Of a DNA stretch of 64,000 bases, positions 54,920 through 64,000 are shown in pieces. Within the stretch, counting starts at the first letter, position 1. Each line of letters begins with the position of its first letter. A model generated the notes under the pieces. That model was given only the letters and a program-made list of their open reading frames with translations, was not told the DNA's origin and did no database searches. The translations under genes were made by a program, and so were the position numbers. The stretch is from RBG-16-66-20 sp035308765 (GTDB lineage Bacteria > Pseudomonadota > Gammaproteobacteria > Burkholderiales > SG8-39): positions 1 to 64,000 of the forward strand of contig DATGGA010000029.1 in NCBI GenBank assembly GCA_035308765.1, in the 5' to 3' direction.

Positions 54920-55912
54920 TCAGGAAAACAGGCGCAGCGCAGCCGGGCTGCCGGGAGGTACGCCCCGAGCCTCCAGCCGCGCGCGGACAGCATCGAGCTG
55001 CACGGCTATCGCCTCGATCGCGCGCTCGTCGAGCGCATTGCCGTTGTCGTCGGCCATGCTGCCGCCCAGTACCGCCGCGAGCTGGTGCGCGAGCCGCGTC
55101 ATGGATTCGAAGGAATGGCGCATGTCCGGCGTGCGCGGAACGTCCAGCGCGAGCGTGAGCGAAGCGGGCGTGGCCTCGCGTATCGTCGCCGCCGAGAACG
55201 CCGTGCCGTCGCGCGCCCCCAGCGTGTAGAGCAGGCGTTGTTCGTCGTTGCGCAACGCGAACTTTCCGTCCGGCTCTAGCGCCAGGCCGCTCGCTTCGGC
55301 GGCGGCGCGGATTTTGGTGCCTGCAAACGGCCCGCCCAGGACATGGACGACGACCTGAATGTCGGTTTCGGCACAGAAATCGTCCAGCAAACGGGCCGCA
55401 TCCACTGCGGTCCGCATTTCCGGCGCCGATACCGTGGCGCCGGCGGCGGCGGCCAAGGTTTCGACCGCTGAACGGAATTCGATCAGGTCAGCCTCGCCAA
55501 TGGCGCCGTCGCGGGAAACCAGCTGCAGCCCGGCACGCCAGGACTTGCCGTCGGCGGATCCGGCCAGCAACGCCCGCCGCGCGTGCCTTCGCTCTATGGC
55601 GTGCCATTGCTCGCGCAACCCAGCCGGCGTCAAGGAATGCCCGGCGGTGAATTCCACGATGTAATCGATGGCAGGGTCAGGCTGTGCCGCCGCGTCCGGC
55701 GCCGCGGGGCGCACGGCTGGCCGCAGGCTTTCCTGCGGCGCGTCCCGGCCGCTCTCCGCAGCATGCGGCTCCATCAGCGCATCCACATGGCCGGAACGGA
55801 AGGCTCTTTCCGCCGCGCGCCGGGCGCCGCGCTCCTGCAGGCGGTTGTATATCAGCACGCCGGTCACCACCAGCGCTCCGATCGCGAGCAGGCCGATCTG
55901 AAGCTCGGTCAT
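54920..55912 (-). CDS. zipA: Cell division protein ZipA homologue
   Basis: ZipA anchors FtsZ rings to the inner membrane. The 330-residue protein has one N-terminal helix (IGLLAIGALVVTGVLIYNRL), a Pro/Ala/Glu-rich linker (about residues 40-85) and a C-terminal FtsZ-binding domain (about 190-315). This fold has segments such as VVVHVLGGPFAGTKI, GLALEPDGKFAL and SLTLALDVPRTPDM. Overall identity in this family is low, so the call rests on architecture and on the conserved smc-zipA-ligA order. It starts 49 bases after the smc stop. Confidence 0.9.
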   Translation of the reverse strand: MTELQIGLLAIGALVVTGVLIYNRLQERGARRAAERAFRSGHVDALMEPHAAESGRDAPQESLRPAVRPAAPDAAAQPDPAIDYIVEFTAGHSLTPAGLREQWHAIERRHARRALLAGSADGKSWRAGLQLVSRDGAIGEADLIEFRSAVETLAAAAGATVSAPEMRTAVDAARLLDDFCAETDIQVVVHVLGGPFAGTKIRAAAEASGLALEPDGKFALRNDEQRLLYTLGARDGTAFSAATIREATPASLTLALDVPRTPDMRHSFESMTRLAHQLAAVLGGSMADDNGNALDERAIEAIAVQLDAVRARLEARGVPPGSPAALRLFS

Positions 55913-55961
55913 GGCCTGGACATGGAGAACTGCGCCGCCTGTGGAGGCCCGCTGCGGGGGC

Positions 55962-58900
55962 TCAGGCGGCGAGCTCCTCCCGGATGCGCAACGCTTCCTC
56001 GATGTCCACTTCCACCACGCGCGATACGCCGGACTCCGGCATCGTGACGCCGATCAGCTGCGTCGCCATTTCCATCGTGATCTTGTTGTGGCTGATAAAC
56101 AGGAACTGGGTCTGCCCGGACATTTTCCGCACCAAGTCGCAAAAGCGCGTGGTGTTGCTGTCGTCGAGCGGCGCATCGACCTCGTCCAGCAGGCAGAACG
56201 GCGCCGGATTGAGCTGGAACATCGCGAACACCAGCGAGATCGCCGTCAGGGCCTTCTCGCCGCCGGACAGCAGATGGATGCTGCTGTTGCGTTTGCCGGG
56301 CGGGTGGGCCATTACCTGCACCCCTGCGTCGAGGATTTCCTCGCCGGTCATGACAAGCCTGGCCTCGCCGCCGCCGAACAGCACCGGGAACAACGAGCCG
56401 AAATGCCGGTTGACGCTGTCGAAGGTCTCGCGCAGCAATTCGCGCGTTTCGCGGTCGATGCGCCGGATCGCGTCTTCCAGCGTCGCCACGGCCTCCTCCA
56501 GGTCGGCCGACTGCGAATCGAGGAAACCCTTGCGCTCGCGGCCGCTTGCCAGCTCGTCCAGCGCCGCCAGGTTCACCGCGCCGAGCTCGCTCACTGACTG
56601 GGTAAGCCGCGTGATCTCGCCCTGCAGCGCGGACGGACGCGGCGCGTCGTCGGCCTGCGCCGCCAGCCGGGCCTCGTCGGCGCTGGCATCGTGCAGCTGC
56701 ATTTCATACTGGTCGTGGCTGATCCGCGCCGCCTGCTCCTTGAGCCGCAGCTCGTTGATCCGCTCGCGCAGCGGCGCAAGCGAATTCTCGATCTTCAGGC
56801 GCTCTTCCTCCAGCGCACGCAAAGCGTTTGCCGCCGCTTCCACTGTTTCGCGCGCGCCGGACAGCGTCTTCTCGCACGACATCCGCGACTCGGCCGCCGC
56901 GCCCAGCGCGCTGCGCACGGCGGGCACCGGGTCCACCGCCAGTTCGGCGGTCAGGCGCCCTACTTCCTCCTCCGCGCGCACGATCTGCTGGTCGATCATG
57001 CGCACAGAATTGTCGATCTCGGAAATTTTCGCCGACACCTCGCGCTCGCCGAACACCGCGTCCTGCGCCTCGCGCTCGGCCTGCTGCGCACGCACCCTCT
57101 GCTCGGCGAGCGCGGTCTCCGCGGCCACATAGCCGGCGCGGACGCCCTCCAGCTTTTCCTTGGCGCCGCGAATCTCGCCGGCGATGCGCGCCAGCGCGGT
57201 CTTCGACTCGGCGAGCCGCAGGCCGTCGCGTTCCGCTTCCAGGCCGACTGCGCCCAATTCATCCCGGATCTGCGCCGTGCGTTCTCGGTAGCGCTCCTGC
57301 GCCTGGCCCAATTTGAGCGCTTCGATCTGGGCGGCGTGCTTCTCCTGCTGCCTGGCGCCCACCGCGTCCCGCGCCTGCTCCAGCGCGCCCATGCGTTCGG
57401 CCAGCTGGCCGCCGAGGCGATCCGATTGCGCACGCGCCGCTTCAGCCCGCTGCGAGAGCCCGCGGCAGCGCTCTTCGAGGGCCTCGATATCCGACTGGCG
57501 AGCAAGAATGCCTGCATCAGCCGAATCCGGCGCGTGAAAACCGATCGTGTAGCGCGTGAACTGATCGCCTTCCCGGTTGACCAGCAGCACGCCGGGCGGC
57601 AGCGCCGCCCGCCGGGCCGCGTCGGGCGCTCCCTCCACGACGTAGACGGACGCGAGCCAGTCCGCCAGCGCACCCGCGAGGCCGGCATCGATCGCATGGA
57701 CTTTGTTCTGCAGCGGCGTGAGCCCGGCCAGCGTCGCAGCGCTGGCGGCAGCGCCCGGGCCGAAGAGACTCGCCTTGACCGGCGGCCGGTCGCCGCCGAG
57801 AGGACTGCTGTCCCGCAGTTCCAGCGCATGCAGCCGCTCGCGCAGCACCGACTCGACCGCAGTTTCCCAGCCGTGGTCGATGCGGATTTTCTGCCAGAAA
57901 CGCGGCAAGGCGGCGAGCTGGTGGCGTTCCAGCCACGCGTGCAGCGGCGCGTCCTCCTCTGCCGCGGCCTGGACCTGCTTCAGGGTCGCCAGCTGGGCAT
58001 CCGCCGCGGTGAGTTCGCGGACCGCTTCCGCATGGGCATCGGCGGCAGCCGTATTGGCCAGCGCCAGCGCTTCCGTTTCCGCCTGCAACGCATCCAGTCC
58101 CGCCTGCGCATCCGCGATCGCGCGGTCCAGTTGCAGCACGCGTACGTTCGCGGCAGCGGTCGCCGCGGCGTCCGGCTCGGCCAGCGCCTGCAGCTCCGCC
58201 TCGAGACGTTCGCGCCGCTGCGAAAGAGACTGCAGAGTGCCTTCGAGGTGCGCCACGCTCTGCTGTTCGAGCAGCAGCCGGCTCTCGACCTGCAGCAGCC
58301 TGCTGCGGGACTCGTTCAATTGTTCCTGTACCGCGCGATAGGCCCTCTCCGACTCGGGAAGGCGCGCGTTCTCCGTCGCCAGGGTGGCCTGCGCGTCCGC
58401 AACACGCTGCTTCGCCCCGCCGGAGCGCGCTGCCCACATGTGCAGCGCCTGCGTCAGCTGCGAACGCTGCTCCCGCCACGAGGTGAGCTGGGCCCTGCGT
58501 TCGGTGTGCTGGCTTTCAAGCCGGTTGCGGCTCTCCTCGACGTGGCGCAACTCCGATTCGTGCCGCGCAACCTCGGCGTTCGCCGCATAGACAGCGGCCT
58601 GCGCCGCGTTCAGCGCATCGCCGGCCCCGTAGTGCGCTATCCGCGCGGTTTCGGCCCGGCTCTCGACTTCCCGCAACTGCGCGGTGCCGGCCTCGACTTC
58701 GGTCGTGACCTTCGCGATCTCCTTTGCGTGCCGCTCCCGCTCTACGGCCGCGTCCTTGCGGCGCACGAACCAGAGCAGGTGCTGCCTGAATTGCAGTTCC
58801 TGTTGCAGCTCCTTGTACCGGGAAGCGATCTTCGCCTGCCCCTCCAGTTTTTCGATCTGTGCGCCGAGTTCGGTGCGGATGTCGGTCACGCGGGCCAGGT

Positions 58901-59468
58901 TTTCACGCGTATCGGAGAGCCGGTGCTCGGTTTCCTTGCGCCGCTCCTTGTAGCGCGAAATGCCGGCAGCCTCTTCGAGAAAGATCCGCAGCTCGTCCGG
59001 CCTGGCTTCGATCACCCGGGAGATCATTCCCTGCTCGATGATCGCGTAGGCGCGCGGGCCGAGGCCGGTGCCGAGAAACACGTCGGTGATGTCCCGGCGC
59101 CGGACATGCGTGCCGTTGATGTAATAGGAGGATTCGCCGTCGCGTTGCAGCACCCGCCGGACCGACAGCTCGGCATATTGCGACCACTGACCGGCCGCGC
59201 GGCCCATGGTGTTGTCGAACATCAGCTCGACGCTGGCGCGCGCCACCGGCTTGCGCGTTCCGGCGCCGTTGAAGATAACGTCCTGCATCGAGTCGCCCCG
59301 CAGCGCCGAGGCGCGCGATTCGCCCAGCACCCAGCGCACCGCGTCGATGACGTTGGACTTGCCGCAGCCGTTCGGGCCCACGATCCCGACCAGCTGGCCA
59401 GGGACGTGGATGGAGGTGGGATCGACGAAAGATTTAAAGCCGGAAAGCTTGACTTGAGTGAGGCGCAC
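55962..59468 (-). CDS. smc: Chromosome segregation protein SMC
   Basis: SMC compacts and segregates chromosomes with ScpA/ScpB. The 1168-residue protein has Walker A GPNGCGKSN (residues 31-39), two long coiled coils (about 165-500 and 660-1010) flanking a hinge (about 515-640). The C-terminal head has the signature HLLSGGEKALTAI and Walker B FCLLDEVDAPLDD. The GTG at 59468 (VRLTQVKLSGFKSF) is the family start; upstream in-frame codons lie in the AT-rich gap before queF. Very long open frames run antisense through it, but they are composition artefacts. Confidence 0.97.
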   Translation of the reverse strand: MRLTQVKLSGFKSFVDPTSIHVPGQLVGIVGPNGCGKSNVIDAVRWVLGESRASALRGDSMQDVIFNGAGTRKPVARASVELMFDNTMGRAAGQWSQYAELSVRRVLQRDGESSYYINGTHVRRRDITDVFLGTGLGPRAYAIIEQGMISRVIEARPDELRIFLEEAAGISRYKERRKETEHRLSDTRENLARVTDIRTELGAQIEKLEGQAKIASRYKELQQELQFRQHLLWFVRRKDAAVERERHAKEIAKVTTEVEAGTAQLREVESRAETARIAHYGAGDALNAAQAAVYAANAEVARHESELRHVEESRNRLESQHTERRAQLTSWREQRSQLTQALHMWAARSGGAKQRVADAQATLATENARLPESERAYRAVQEQLNESRSRLLQVESRLLLEQQSVAHLEGTLQSLSQRRERLEAELQALAEPDAAATAAANVRVLQLDRAIADAQAGLDALQAETEALALANTAAADAHAEAVRELTAADAQLATLKQVQAAAEEDAPLHAWLERHQLAALPRFWQKIRIDHGWETAVESVLRERLHALELRDSSPLGGDRPPVKASLFGPGAAASAATLAGLTPLQNKVHAIDAGLAGALADWLASVYVVEGAPDAARRAALPPGVLLVNREGDQFTRYTIGFHAPDSADAGILARQSDIEALEERCRGLSQRAEAARAQSDRLGGQLAERMGALEQARDAVGARQQEKHAAQIEALKLGQAQERYRERTAQIRDELGAVGLEAERDGLRLAESKTALARIAGEIRGAKEKLEGVRAGYVAAETALAEQRVRAQQAEREAQDAVFGEREVSAKISEIDNSVRMIDQQIVRAEEEVGRLTAELAVDPVPAVRSALGAAAESRMSCEKTLSGARETVEAAANALRALEEERLKIENSLAPLRERINELRLKEQAARISHDQYEMQLHDASADEARLAAQADDAPRPSALQGEITRLTQSVSELGAVNLAALDELASGRERKGFLDSQSADLEEAVATLEDAIRRIDRETRELLRETFDSVNRHFGSLFPVLFGGGEARLVMTGEEILDAGVQVMAHPPGKRNSSIHLLSGGEKALTAISLVFAMFQLNPAPFCLLDEVDAPLDDSNTTRFCDLVRKMSGQTQFLFISHNKITMEMATQLIGVTMPESGVSRVVEVDIEEALRIREELAA

Positions 59469-59538
59469 GGAGTGTTTTCGAATTTTGAAAATGATACCAT
59501 CCGGGCGCTGGTTTTCTGCCGCAATTTCCGAGCTTTTT

Positions 59539-59913
59539 ATGCCTTCGCGCCCAAGCAAGCGTCTGCAAACATTCGCCAATCCATCGCCTCGGCGGGACTA
59601 CCGGATTTGCATGGAGATTCCGGAATTCACCTGCCTGTGCCCGATGACCGGCCAGCCGGATTTCGCGGTTCTGTCGCTGGAGTACGTTCCCGACAAGCTT
59701 TGCGTCGAGCTGAAGGCGCTCAAGCTCTACGTCTGGTCGTTCCGCGACGAAGGGGCCTTCCATGAAGCGGTCACCAACCGGATTCTCGACGACCTGGTGA
59801 AGGCGATGCGGCCCCGCTTCATATGCCTCACCGCGAAATTCAACGTACGCGGCGGCATTTACACCTCCGTCGTCGTCGAGCATCGTAAACGGGGCTGGAA
59901 AGCAAAAGATTGA
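59539..59913 (+). CDS. queF: NADPH-dependent 7-cyano-7-deazaguanine reductase
   Basis: QueF reduces preQ0 to preQ1 for queuosine. The 124-residue protein is the short, homomeric type. The catalytic Cys lies in EFTCLCPMTGQPDFAVL, and the QueF motif is ELKALKLYVWSFRDEGAFHE, where the usual Ser of ELKSLK is Ala. RPRFICLTAKFNVRGGI is the C-terminal strand. The ATG at 59539 is used; it is short of the family by a few N-terminal residues, so a longer start is possible. It is divergent from smc and overlaps dapC (TTGA). Confidence 0.93.
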   Translation: MPSRPSKRLQTFANPSPRRDYRICMEIPEFTCLCPMTGQPDFAVLSLEYVPDKLCVELKALKLYVWSFRDEGAFHEAVTNRILDDLVKAMRPRFICLTAKFNVRGGIYTSVVVEHRKRGWKAKD

Positions 59914-61069
59914 ATCCCCGCCTCGCCAGACTTCAGACCTATCCGTTCGAAAGGCTGCGTGGACTGCTTGCCGGCGTGACGCCGAATCCGGCGCTGCGGC
60001 CCATCGACCTCTCGATCGGAGAACCGAAACATCCTACCCCGGCGCTGGTCAAAGACGCCCTCGCGGGGGCGCTGGACGGCCTGTCGGCATACCCGCGCAC
60101 CGCCGGCCTGCCGGAGCTGCGCGAAGCGATCGCCGGCTGGGCGCGGCGGCGCTATGCGCTGGCCGAGCTCGACGCCGAAACGCAGGTCCTGCCGGTCAAC
60201 GGCAGCCGCGAGGCCTTGTTTTCTTTCGCTCAAACGGTCATAAACCCGGGCGCAACGGCGAAAGTCGTCTGCCCCAATCCGTTCTACCAGATCTACGAAG
60301 GCGCGGCGCTTCTCGCGGGCGCCACGCCCCTGTTCCTGAACGACGGCATGCGTTTCGACGCGATCGACTGGAACGGCGTGCAGCTTGCCTTTGCCTGCTC
60401 GCCCGGCAATCCGACGGGCCGCGTGCTGTCGCTCGATCGATGGCGCGAACTGTTCCAGCTTTCCGACCGGCACGGCTTCGTGATCGCCTCCGACGAGTGC
60501 TATTCCGAAATCTATTGCGACGAAGCCAAGCCACCGCTGGGCGCTCTGGATGCGGCACGACGGCTCGGCAGGCCGGATTTCCGGCGGCTGGTCGTCTTCT
60601 CCAGCCTTTCGAAACGCTCCAACGCGCCCGGCATGCGCTCCGGTTTCGTCGCGGGCGATGCCGCTCTGCTCAAACCCTACCTGCTCTACCGCACCTATCA
60701 CGGTTCCGCGATGAGCCATTCGGTACAGCGTGCTTCCATTGCCGCCTGGAACGATGAAGCGCATGTGCGCGAAAACCGGCGCCTGTACGCCGGGAAATAC
60801 TCGGCCGCCTTGCCGTTGATTCAAGGCCCCCTGAAAACGGAAGCGCCCGAAGGCGGGTTCTATCTGTGGATCAGGACTCCCATCGACGATACCGAGTTCG
60901 CCCGCGGCTTGCAGCGTGACTATAATGTGCTGGTCCTGCCGGGCAGCTATCTCGCGCGCGAAGCGCACGGGGAGAATCCCGGGAAAAATCACGTGCGCAT
61001 CGCGCTGGTCGCGCCTCTCGCCGAGTGCGTGGAGGCGATGCAACGCATGGCGCGATTTACCAAGAGCCT

Positions 61070-61073
<4 letters not shown>
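59910..61073 (+). CDS. dapC: Succinyldiaminopimelate transaminase
   Basis: DapC is a PLP enzyme transferring the amino group from glutamate to N-succinyl-2-amino-6-ketopimelate in lysine/meso-DAP synthesis. The 387-residue fold-type I aminotransferase has the PLP segments GSREALFSFAQ, SPGNPTGRVLS, SDECYSEIYCDE and the Schiff-base Lys in VVFSSLSKRSNAPGMRSGF. The C-terminal GKNHVRIALV contains the carboxylate-binding Arg. The function is assigned mainly from the adjacent dapD and dapE; general alanine or aspartate aminotransferases look similar. It starts at a TTG overlapping the queF stop. Confidence 0.92.
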
Positions 61074-61873
<800 letters not shown>

Positions 61874-61906
61874 ACTAGGGCCATAGTGCATTATCGGGAG
61901 AGCAGC

Positions 61907-63097
61907 ATGTCCGCAATGAAACGTCTGTTCCAGGTGATGGCCGAGAAGAAGGCCTCGGACATCTTCCTGTCGGTCGGGTCGCCCATCAACATCAAGATCA
62001 ACGGCGTCGCGATTCCGGTCAACCAGACCGTCCTGAACGCCGAGGCGGTCAGGACGCTGCTCTACGAAGTGCTGACCGAGCGCCAGATCAAGGAATACGA
62101 GGACGAGTGGGAGTTGAACACCGCGTTCGTGCTCGAGAACGTCGGGGCATTCCGCATCAGCGCGTTCCGGCAAAAGGGCTCGCCCGCAGTGGTGGTGCGC
62201 TTCATTCCCGGCAGCGTGCCGGCGTTCGCCACCCTGGGCCTGCCCGACGTGCTCAAGGAAATCATCATGCAGAAGCGGGGCCTGATCCTCATGGTCGGGG
62301 CCACCGGCTCTGGCAAGTCGACCTCGCTGTCGGCGATGCTGGACCTGCGCAACGAGCAGAAGTCCGGACACATCCTGACTATGGAAGACCCGGTCGAATT
62401 CATCTTCAAGAACAAGAAGTCCATCGTCAACCAGCGCGAAATCGGCACCGACACCAAGAGCTTCGAGACCGCCCTCAAGAACGCGCTGCGCCAGGCGCCC
62501 GACTGCATCCTGATCGGCGAGATCCGCGACAAGCAGACCATGGGCATGGCGCTCGCCTACGCGCAGTCCGGCCACCTGGCGCTGGCCACGCTGCACGCCA
62601 ACAACAGCTACCACGCGATGAACCGGATCATCAGCTTCTACCCGCTGGAAAACCGGCCGACGCTGCTGCTGGACCTGTCGGCCGCGCTGCAGGCCATCGT
62701 CTCGCAGCGCCTGGTGCGCACCAAGACCGGCGCGCGCCGCGCCGCGGTCGAGGTGCTGCTCAATACGCGGCACGTCTCGGAGCTGATCGAAAAGGGCGAC
62801 ATCAACGAAATCAAGGACGCCATGGAAAAGAGCATGGCGCCCGGCTCGCAGACCTTCGAGCAGTCGCTGTTCAACATGTTCATGGACGGTTCCATCACGC
62901 AGGACGAGTGCATGGCAAACGCCGATTCCGCCACCAACATGCTGTGGCTGATCAACCAGGCGACTGCCGGCTCGATCTCCTCCGGCCAGGTGGCGGCCCC
63001 GGCGCCCGGGGAGAAGAAGGAAGAGAAGACCGAAGGCGCCCTGTCGAACACCGGCGGCGCCTCCTTCAGCGACTTCAAGATCGATACCACCGCCTGA
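61907..63097 (+). CDS. pilU: Type IV pilus retraction ATPase PilU
   Basis: PilU is a PilT-like accessory motor that depolymerises type IV pili for twitching and DNA uptake. The 396-residue protein has Walker A GATGSGKST (residues 131-139), the Asp box TMEDPVEFIFKNKKS, Walker B DCILIGEIRDKQTM and the His box HLALATLHANN. The C-terminal extension past residue 360 (APAPGEKKEEKTEGAL) is longer than in PilT and typical of PilU. A GGGAG ribosome site six bases before the ATG decides the start over a GTG 21 bases upstream. No other pilus genes are in the window. Confidence 0.94.
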   Translation: MSAMKRLFQVMAEKKASDIFLSVGSPINIKINGVAIPVNQTVLNAEAVRTLLYEVLTERQIKEYEDEWELNTAFVLENVGAFRISAFRQKGSPAVVVRFIPGSVPAFATLGLPDVLKEIIMQKRGLILMVGATGSGKSTSLSAMLDLRNEQKSGHILTMEDPVEFIFKNKKSIVNQREIGTDTKSFETALKNALRQAPDCILIGEIRDKQTMGMALAYAQSGHLALATLHANNSYHAMNRIISFYPLENRPTLLLDLSAALQAIVSQRLVRTKTGARRAAVEVLLNTRHVSELIEKGDINEIKDAMEKSMAPGSQTFEQSLFNMFMDGSITQDECMANADSATNMLWLINQATAGSISSGQVAAPAPGEKKEEKTEGALSNTGGASFSDFKIDTTA

Positions 63098-63107
63098 CGG
63101 GCCCGGC

Positions 63108-64000
63108 TTGCAAGGGGCGCTCGAACTCGCGCAGGAGTTGATTCGCAGGCGTTCCGTGACGCCGGAGGACGGCGGCTGCCAGGCGATGCTCGCCACGCGC
63201 CTCGCGACTGCCGGCTTCAATTGCGAGCCGATGCGCTTCGGCGAAGTGAGCAACCTCTGGGCCAGACGCGGTGCTGGCAAGCCTCTTCTTTGTTTTGCCG
63301 GCCACACCGACGTGGTGCCGACCGGGCCTCTCTCGGAATGGCATTCAGATCCGTTTGTTCCGACGATTCGCGACGGCAAGCTCTATGGGCGCGGGGCGGC
63401 GGACATGAAATCCTCGATCGCCGCCTTTGTGGTCGCTGCGGAAGCATTCGTCAAGGAACGCCCGAAGCACCACGGCTCGATCGCCTTCCTCCTCACCTCT
63501 GACGAGGAGGGTCCCGCGCTGGATGGCACCGCGAAGGTCGTGGAGACACTGAAGAAACGCGGCGAGACCATGGACTACTGCATCGTCGGCGAGCCGACGT
63601 CGGTGGACGCGCTTGGCGATACCTTGAAGAACGGCCGGCGAGGATCGCTCTCCGGCCGGCTCACGGTCCGGGGCATACAGGGCCATGTCGCCTATCCTCA
63701 CCTCGCCCGCAACCCGGTGCATCAACTTGTGCCTGCGCTCGCGGAGCTGGCGAAGACGAAATGGGATGACGGCAACGAGAGCTTCCCGCCGACCACCTGG
63801 CAGGTATCGAACATCCACGCTGGAACCGGGGTCGGCAACGTCATTCCCGGAAGCGTGGACGTGGATTTCAATTTCCGCTTTTCCACCGAAAGCACCGACG
63901 CATCACTGGCGCAACGCGTCGAAGCGATCCTGAAAAAGCATGGCCTCGACTATTCCCTGTCCTGGGTTCTCGGCGCCCGGCCCTTTCTCAGCGGACAGGG
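63108..64000 (+). CDS. dapE: Succinyl-diaminopimelate desuccinylase, cut by the window end
   Basis: DapE hydrolyses N-succinyl-LL-diaminopimelate to LL-DAP and succinate. About 297 residues are visible and the frame is open at the edge; the full protein is about 375. Metal and catalytic sites are seen in CFAGHTDVVPTG (His and Asp), YGRGAADMKSS (bridging Asp) and LLTSDEEGPALDGT (two Glu), followed by YCIVGEPTS and RRGSLSGRLTVRGIQGHVAYP from the lid domain. The TTG at 63108, 10 bases after pilU, gives the usual start ALELAQELIRR. The last metal ligand lies beyond the window. Confidence 0.95.
   Translation, partial: MQGALELAQELIRRRSVTPEDGGCQAMLATRLATAGFNCEPMRFGEVSNLWARRGAGKPLLCFAGHTDVVPTGPLSEWHSDPFVPTIRDGKLYGRGAADMKSSIAAFVVAAEAFVKERPKHHGSIAFLLTSDEEGPALDGTAKVVETLKKRGETMDYCIVGEPTSVDALGDTLKNGRRGSLSGRLTVRGIQGHVAYPHLARNPVHQLVPALAELAKTKWDDGNESFPPTTWQVSNIHAGTGVGNVIPGSVDVDFNFRFSTESTDASLAQRVEAILKKHGLDYSLSWVLGARPFLSGQ

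Noticed and set aside
56691..59765. A 1024-codon open frame antisense to smc
   Set aside because: It is an artefact of high GC third positions in smc. The translation is Arg-rich and without any domain, while the smc reading has every SMC motif.

Overview
The window is a GC-rich, very gene-dense stretch of bacterial chromosome, most likely from a betaproteobacterium (Burkholderiales, Rhodocyclales or Nitrosomonadales type). The main reason is gene order. The leftward series rpsB-tsf-pyrH-frr-uppS-cdsA-dxr-rseP-bamA-skp-lpxD-fabZ-lpxA-lpxB-rnhB-TrmH is followed by ppsR/ppsA. There are also smc-zipA-ligA, ygfZ divergent from mltG-tmk-holB, and dapC-dapD-pilU-dapE. ZipA, LpxA/B/D and BamA indicate a Gram-negative envelope. 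Genes overlap by ATGA, GTGA or TAGTG in many places and no gap exceeds about 180 bp, except the weakly coding first 420 bp. I see no tRNA, rRNA, insertion sequence, phage module or CRISPR array.

Layout. 1-1500: poorly conserved, less GC-rich edge with a small lipoprotein and a membrane protein. 1522-6543: ankyrin protein, holB, tmk, mltG, then divergent ygfZ, DUF4936 and an NRDE protein. 6540-9920: GNAT acetyltransferase, then a fused class II aldolase/short-chain dehydrogenase coupled to mtnA. 9924-13686: leftward C4-dicarboxylate transporter, RraA-fold aldolase, a bare YkuD protein, tadA and rlmJ. 13716-18470: leftward valine/isobutyrate operon mmsA-ibd-hibch-mmsB, divergent from nitrile hydratase alpha/beta (18605-19809). 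19820-23144: metE divergent from metR with a MetR box between them. 23154-28164: guanine-nucleotide operon guaB-guaA-HD protein-queH. 28214-33931: rnfH, ratA, smpB, ppsA/ppsR, a TrmH-family methylase and rnhB. 33915-46616: the envelope and translation series, in which lpxD is internally deleted. 46794-50128: map-glnD. 50132-59468: leftward smc-zipA-ligA-galU-hpt-mtiP-def. 59539-64000: queF, dapC, dapD, pilU and a dapE cut by the window end.

How the genes work together. Most of the window is housekeeping: envelope assembly, translation, purine and lysine/peptidoglycan precursors. The most interesting links are metabolic. MTI phosphorylase with Hpt, MtnA, and the aldolase-dehydrogenase fusion together would form a route from methylthioinosine to hypoxanthine/IMP plus dihydroxyacetone phosphate and a methylthio-C2 alcohol; this is a variant of the DHAP shunt. 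Nitrile hydratase facing the isobutyryl-CoA operon suggests assimilation of branched-chain nitriles.

The strongest anomalies are an lpxD missing its catalytic middle, an rlmJ that seems to start at ATT, and a PEP synthase tail encoded antisense to the end of smpB. All assignments come from reading the sequence and recalled family features; no database search was run.
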